From Bidens hawaiensis (lineage: Eukaryota > Streptophyta > Magnoliopsida > Asterales > Asteraceae): DNA of 64,000 nt. The DNA lies in NCBI GenBank assembly GCA_021521415.1, contig JAIQDT010003758.1, positions 124,001 through 188,000 of the forward strand, written 5' to 3'. A program made the position numbers and the translations under genes. This document shows positions 59,686 to 64,000 of the stretch, one piece after another. The first letter of the stretch is position 1, and each line of letters begins with the position of its first letter. The notes below the pieces were generated by a model. The model ran no database searches and was not told the origin of the DNA. It saw nothing but the letters and a program-made list of their open reading frames with translations.

Positions 59686-61706
59686 CAACCTACGTTTATC
59701 TCACGGAATTCAGTGTTTATGAACATTAACAAGTTATGTTTTTTACGCGTATACAATACAAAGCGAGTTTCAATGTGATGGTTATAATATATTTATGCAT
59801 TTTTCTTTCCTGTTATCTTTTCACCGTCACGTGTACAAAGAAAGCCCCCTATCCCTTCAAACTAAACTAAACCCGAAGGCTAAACCATTTTTTTAACGGG
59901 GAATACTAGATAAACATTTTAGTTTTTTTACTTTTTCTATTTTTCGTATTTTTTTTGTTTTTATAGTTTTTTAATTATTTTTTTTATCTTTTTGGAGGGA
60001 GTTTCCCCCTTATAAAAATGATGTGATGTGGGTGATTGAGGGTGTACTATAAGGATATAGATAATGATCAAGGGTTGAAAAGGGTGTTCTCAATTCCCCA
60101 CTTTTTTTTGAGTTCCCCAATGAACTCACCTATACATATATGTGTGTGTGTGTGTGTGTGTGTGAGTGTGTATGTGTGGGTGTACGGGTGGGGTGGGCGG
60201 GGGGAGAATGTTTGAAAAGTAATGGTTTAAACTTTAATAAACTTCTATGCTTCGGATATTAACTTAATATATCTAATGTGACATGAAAAAGTATTAGTTC
60301 ATCATTGATGCTATATGTCACATACATGTCCCTTAAAACTTGATTGGTCATCACTGGTCACAATTTAGTATGTTCAAGCACTTAATAATGACTACATGCT
60401 CAAGATCAAAGTTGGTGAAATTAACAAGTTCTAATTCACAAAGTGTTACAGATTTCTACATCAACTTGAAGATGAAGAAACTACAAGATTAATCCGTTGA
60501 AGATTAATAATAATTCAATCAAGCTAAGTTATTAATGTTTATAAACTTAGGGAAAGTCTATAAAATAGATTTAAACAAATTTGTTTAATTGTTTATTATT
60601 TAGTACTTGAAATAACCATTCATCTTCGATATCTTTGATTCAAACCTTGCATTGTTGGCCTAACCATCATCAAAAGACTAAGTTAAACTCATGGAAGGAT
60701 AGGTTTCAATCATTGAAGGAAAGGCTTGAAGCTTTGGATGAACAAACTAAAGTGTGCTTAACCCATTAAATGAAATACTTGGATTTAACTATAAGGATAA
60801 GTGGGAAGTGATAGGGACACTTTTCCGCATGTGAAGAACATGCAATAAGGCAAAAGGCAAGATTAAGACTTTAAATAAAGTTCATATTGTCAAAACTAGT
60901 GTGAAGTGGACTGGACATCCACGATCACTTGAAATGACCTCGGGGACCGAGCACCAACAAATAGACCATGCATCTCACATGGTTGGCTAGAAATAAAAGG
61001 CTTATTCAAACCAGAGAACTAATAAAGAACTTGCGAAAACTCGACCAAAACATGCTTTTCTTTAAAATATAAAAATTATCATTTATTTTATTATAAGTTT
61101 ACATTTCTAAAAATTTCGATCGTGATATTTAACATATTATATGTAACAGTGTTATATTACACATATGTAATACATAATCATTTTCAATTAAATATATGGG
61201 GATCCAATTAAAGAAAATATTACATTGTCAAAAGTTTAAACGTGATTGAAAATAAAATACAAAAATATTCTTTATCGGTAGAAAGCAAGCTTAAATATTC
61301 TACCGATTGGAGGAAGGAGTATTCTCATTACGTTGGTCCTTGTTAAGGTTGGTAAACATATTGTGGGTAATCCAAGTATTGTTAAAGCTTGTTATTTAAT
61401 GTAAGATTTTATTGATTACTTTTTTAAATATTAATTGTTATTAATATTCTATGAGTTTGTTATCTATTTTTTCGGTCAGAGTAAAGCAATAAGGCTCTTC
61501 AAGTTAAAATGTGTGGTGACTTAAACACAAACATGAAAGTCTACAAAAAAAATTACTTTTCCTTTCTTAAAAATACTATAAGCAAAAAGTAATGTGTGCT
61601 TTATTGAAATTACGTTAAGCATATTTTTAGGGCTTTAATAATTGATTATAATTTAATTAATATATTTATTTGTTATATAAATTAAAAGTACTTATTTAAA
61701 ATCTAA
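59338..61706. other. Gene-free stretch
   Basis: No coding region recognised. Holds (AT)n at 59639-59678 and (TG)n at 60142-60168. The remainder is AT-rich with no repeat ends that could be fixed. Confidence 0.55.
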
Positions 61707-64000
61707 TCTTACTAATATATTAAAGCAATCCATAACTCCACATGACATCATTCTAGACCCTCCACATTGGATGCCACCTAGATGTCAGGTAGGTTGTTTC
61801 CTATTATAGTGTCGTGTCTAATTAAAGGAGATAGTGTTTTGAAATTTGAAATTCAAATCTTACCCTGGAAGCTTAGCAAAAATCTTACTCTGGACGCTTT
61901 GTATGTAATCTAGGATTTTAACCCCCCCCCCCAAGATCTATATCGTGTTCTACTTCTTCTCTTCAAACTAATCGATTTAAAATTTCAAACACATCTCTAT
62001 GCGATTCAAGTCTCTTCTCAACATCACAATGACCATCTTCAACATCTTCAATCTTTGGTCGTGTTCATTTTGAGGAATTTCCGTATTAGTTATTCAAATT
62101 GATTCTTCAGCGTACTATTGCTTATATTTATTTGTGTATCTTTAGGTTAATCTGATTTTTTAGCATAATTTTGATCAGTATCAATCTGATTTGGGTCTAA
62201 TTATGATCAAAATTAATAATTTTGTTGTTTCTCATTGCAGAAGATTACAATCATGACATAATGATGGATCTATTGGTAAGTAAACACATTTTGTTCATGT
62301 GAGTTTGAATACTTTCCTCATGTGTGTTTATGTTATTATGATATGATTTAGTGTATTTAAAACTTTAAAAAGTACTGAAAAGTTCACCCTCTTTACATTG
62401 ACACTACCATTTATTAAAAATTTCTAATTCAAGGTTACTTGATAGGATGCAATCTATGGGAATTAAGCGTATCTGTACTAAAAGACTTACTAGAGTATTC
62501 TCACCAAAAATATTGAATATATAGAAATCCACACAAATGTTCCAGCAACCAATCCCCAGGTTTGTTTCAATCGATTTTGTATTTATATGGTGGTACCTTA
62601 GTTTGTTTGTTCATTTTGGTTGCTTTTGTGTTATGATTGATTTGGGTTTGATTGGGTGGGAAATTGGTTGTTGTGAGTTTTGATGTCATTATTGTTTTCA
62701 AGCTTAGTTACAACAGTCTATACAGTTAAAGATTAATTTTGAAATATGTTGTTGGAAGCGGTCAACAACTGGTTAGAAAGCTTAGTGAGAAAACATGACA
62801 AAGCTTTCACAAATGAATTAGAGCCGAAACTCATTTCTTTTTAAAGGAGTATCACAGTAGTTCAGGTTAATACAAGCAAGTCTAAAGCTATTATAACCAG
62901 AATAAGTTTGGATCACACGGCTGTGCCACTGATACACTCAAGCTGTTGCAGGATGTGAGTACTTTTTGTCATTGGTTTTATAGTTTTTATTTTATTTTAA
63001 AATTTAGACACCTAATCGTTGATTTATTTATGTTTACAGAAGGGTCTTGAAATGTGTCATGATATTCACAAAGATGTTTTTTTATTGGTTCCTTCGTGTG
63101 TCTTCTGTCTCTTCCTTGTAGATCTAATACTCTTTGACTTTTCTTGTGGTTAACAGTGTAATTTCTATTGTTTAAATATATGTGAATATTCGGTGTATGA
63201 TTAACAATTTTGTTTTTGTTGTTATATATTTGGCATTCCTTAATGAAAAGTAAAACTAATGTAATTCGTATGATAATAATAGTTACAAGCGAGAAATAAT
63301 CTAAGCATGCATGTTTTGTGAATTGTGAATAAATTCTTTTGTGGGATCTAATAGTAATAAATAAAAATTCTTATATGAAATAACTTAATTGCGTATTACA
63401 TATAATAATCTTTTTACTTTACTTATATTTTCCAAACGTGTGTAACACAAGCTCTAATATAGTATATTACTACTTTAATGTTTCAATCTATTTTAAAAAA
63501 ATAAAATCCCTATATTATTGTTTTAATTTATTTTCGAAAATAAAATCTCTTATTTAATTTTGATTGTAAATTAGTGATTTTATTTACTGATTTAACTTTT
63601 TAAGATAACTATGTTTGAAATGGTTTAGAAATTGATTTTTCTAAATTTTTAATTATTTAATTTTCAAAATATTCTTTTCGCATACCATTAAATTATTTAT
63701 GAAAATATCAACCACAAAAGGCATTTAATTTCTTTTTTGTATGAAATGCCTTTTTTTTTTGGTATATAACAGTCTCGATAAAGATAGTTATGTGACCAAT
63801 AACACATTAAATGTAGTATACAAAGAAGTAAGTATTTAGTTATTTGTAACTTATAATTTTATATTTTTGTTTGTAATTATTAAATGTAATGCATAATTCT
63901 TATAACAATAAATGTTAATTTACTTATGTACTGCATTCTGTAAATTATTCATGCTGTAAAACGTTTAATACTTTCATCATGTAACATCCTAAAATTCTCA
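61707..64000 (+). mobile_element. Possible Helitron 5' end and decayed interior
   Basis: TCTTACTAATATATTAAAGC after an A resembles plant Helitron 5' ends. The following CCTCCACATTGGATGCCACC is like the start of Helitrons that encode a replication protein A. Splice-like signals follow (TTCTCATTGCAG at 62240, GTAAGT at 62276), but no frame reads as a known protein. The 3' end is not in the window. Confidence 0.35.

Overview
The window looks like nuclear DNA from a eudicot plant. Genes are sparse and intron-rich (GT-AG), the background is AT-rich with plant microsatellites, and most of the sequence is transposable elements of plant families: Ty3/gypsy Athila-like and Tat-like elements, an RTE-type LINE, L1 debris, hAT, MULE, Harbinger and Helitron elements. 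The retroelement mix would fit Asteraceae, but that is an inference. No bacterial operon, rRNA, functional tRNA or CRISPR array was seen.

Host genes. (1) 1751-4610, minus strand: a pentatricopeptide repeat (PPR) gene resembling Arabidopsis At2g35130. It has eight exons, a start codon apparently split by an intron, and a 1-base frameshift in exon 4. (2) 8330-15737, plus strand: the last three exons of an exostosin-family (GT47) glycosyltransferase gene resembling At5g16890. Its 5' exons are not visible, and its 5.7-kb intron holds an RTE-type LINE. (3) 17084-18465 and 34337-39493, minus strand: two paralogs of a PHD-finger protein of AIPP2 type. The second is complete. The first has lost most of the PHD finger through an internal deletion that fused two exons, has a shortened C-terminus, and has a MULE inserted 66 bp upstream of its ATG. 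The flanks of the two copies can still be aligned, so this is a segmental duplication later split by insertions.

Mobile DNA by region. 0-6.3 kb: a 536-bp fold-back MULE, a MULE-type MITE in a PPR intron and a 1286-bp hAT with exact 8-bp target duplications. 18.5-22.8 kb: a 2784-bp MULE (9-bp TSD) carrying a Helitron and about 27 copies of a 42-bp minisatellite, then a second long-TIR element with a MITE inside it. 23.2-29 kb: an Athila-like LTR piece and decayed pol, followed by a cluster of long palindromes. 29-34 kb: Harbinger and hAT MITEs, a Helitron, a SINE and a BED-finger hAT fragment. 42.7-45.5 kb: an LTR and L1 debris. 46-59.3 kb: a solo-LTR-like structure with outer TSD AAGAA, broken by a 10.26-kb Tat-lineage gypsy element and flanked internally by a 984-bp direct duplication. 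This is best explained by recombination between two nested insertions. 59.3-64 kb: no gene recognised, and a possible Helitron 5' end at 61707.

The most interesting points are the PHD-less paralog next to its intact parent, the rearranged nested retrotransposon, the CpG-rich palindromes in the presumed U3 regions of unrelated LTRs, and the antisense ORF inside the Tat element. All homology calls are from memory of the families and were not searched.
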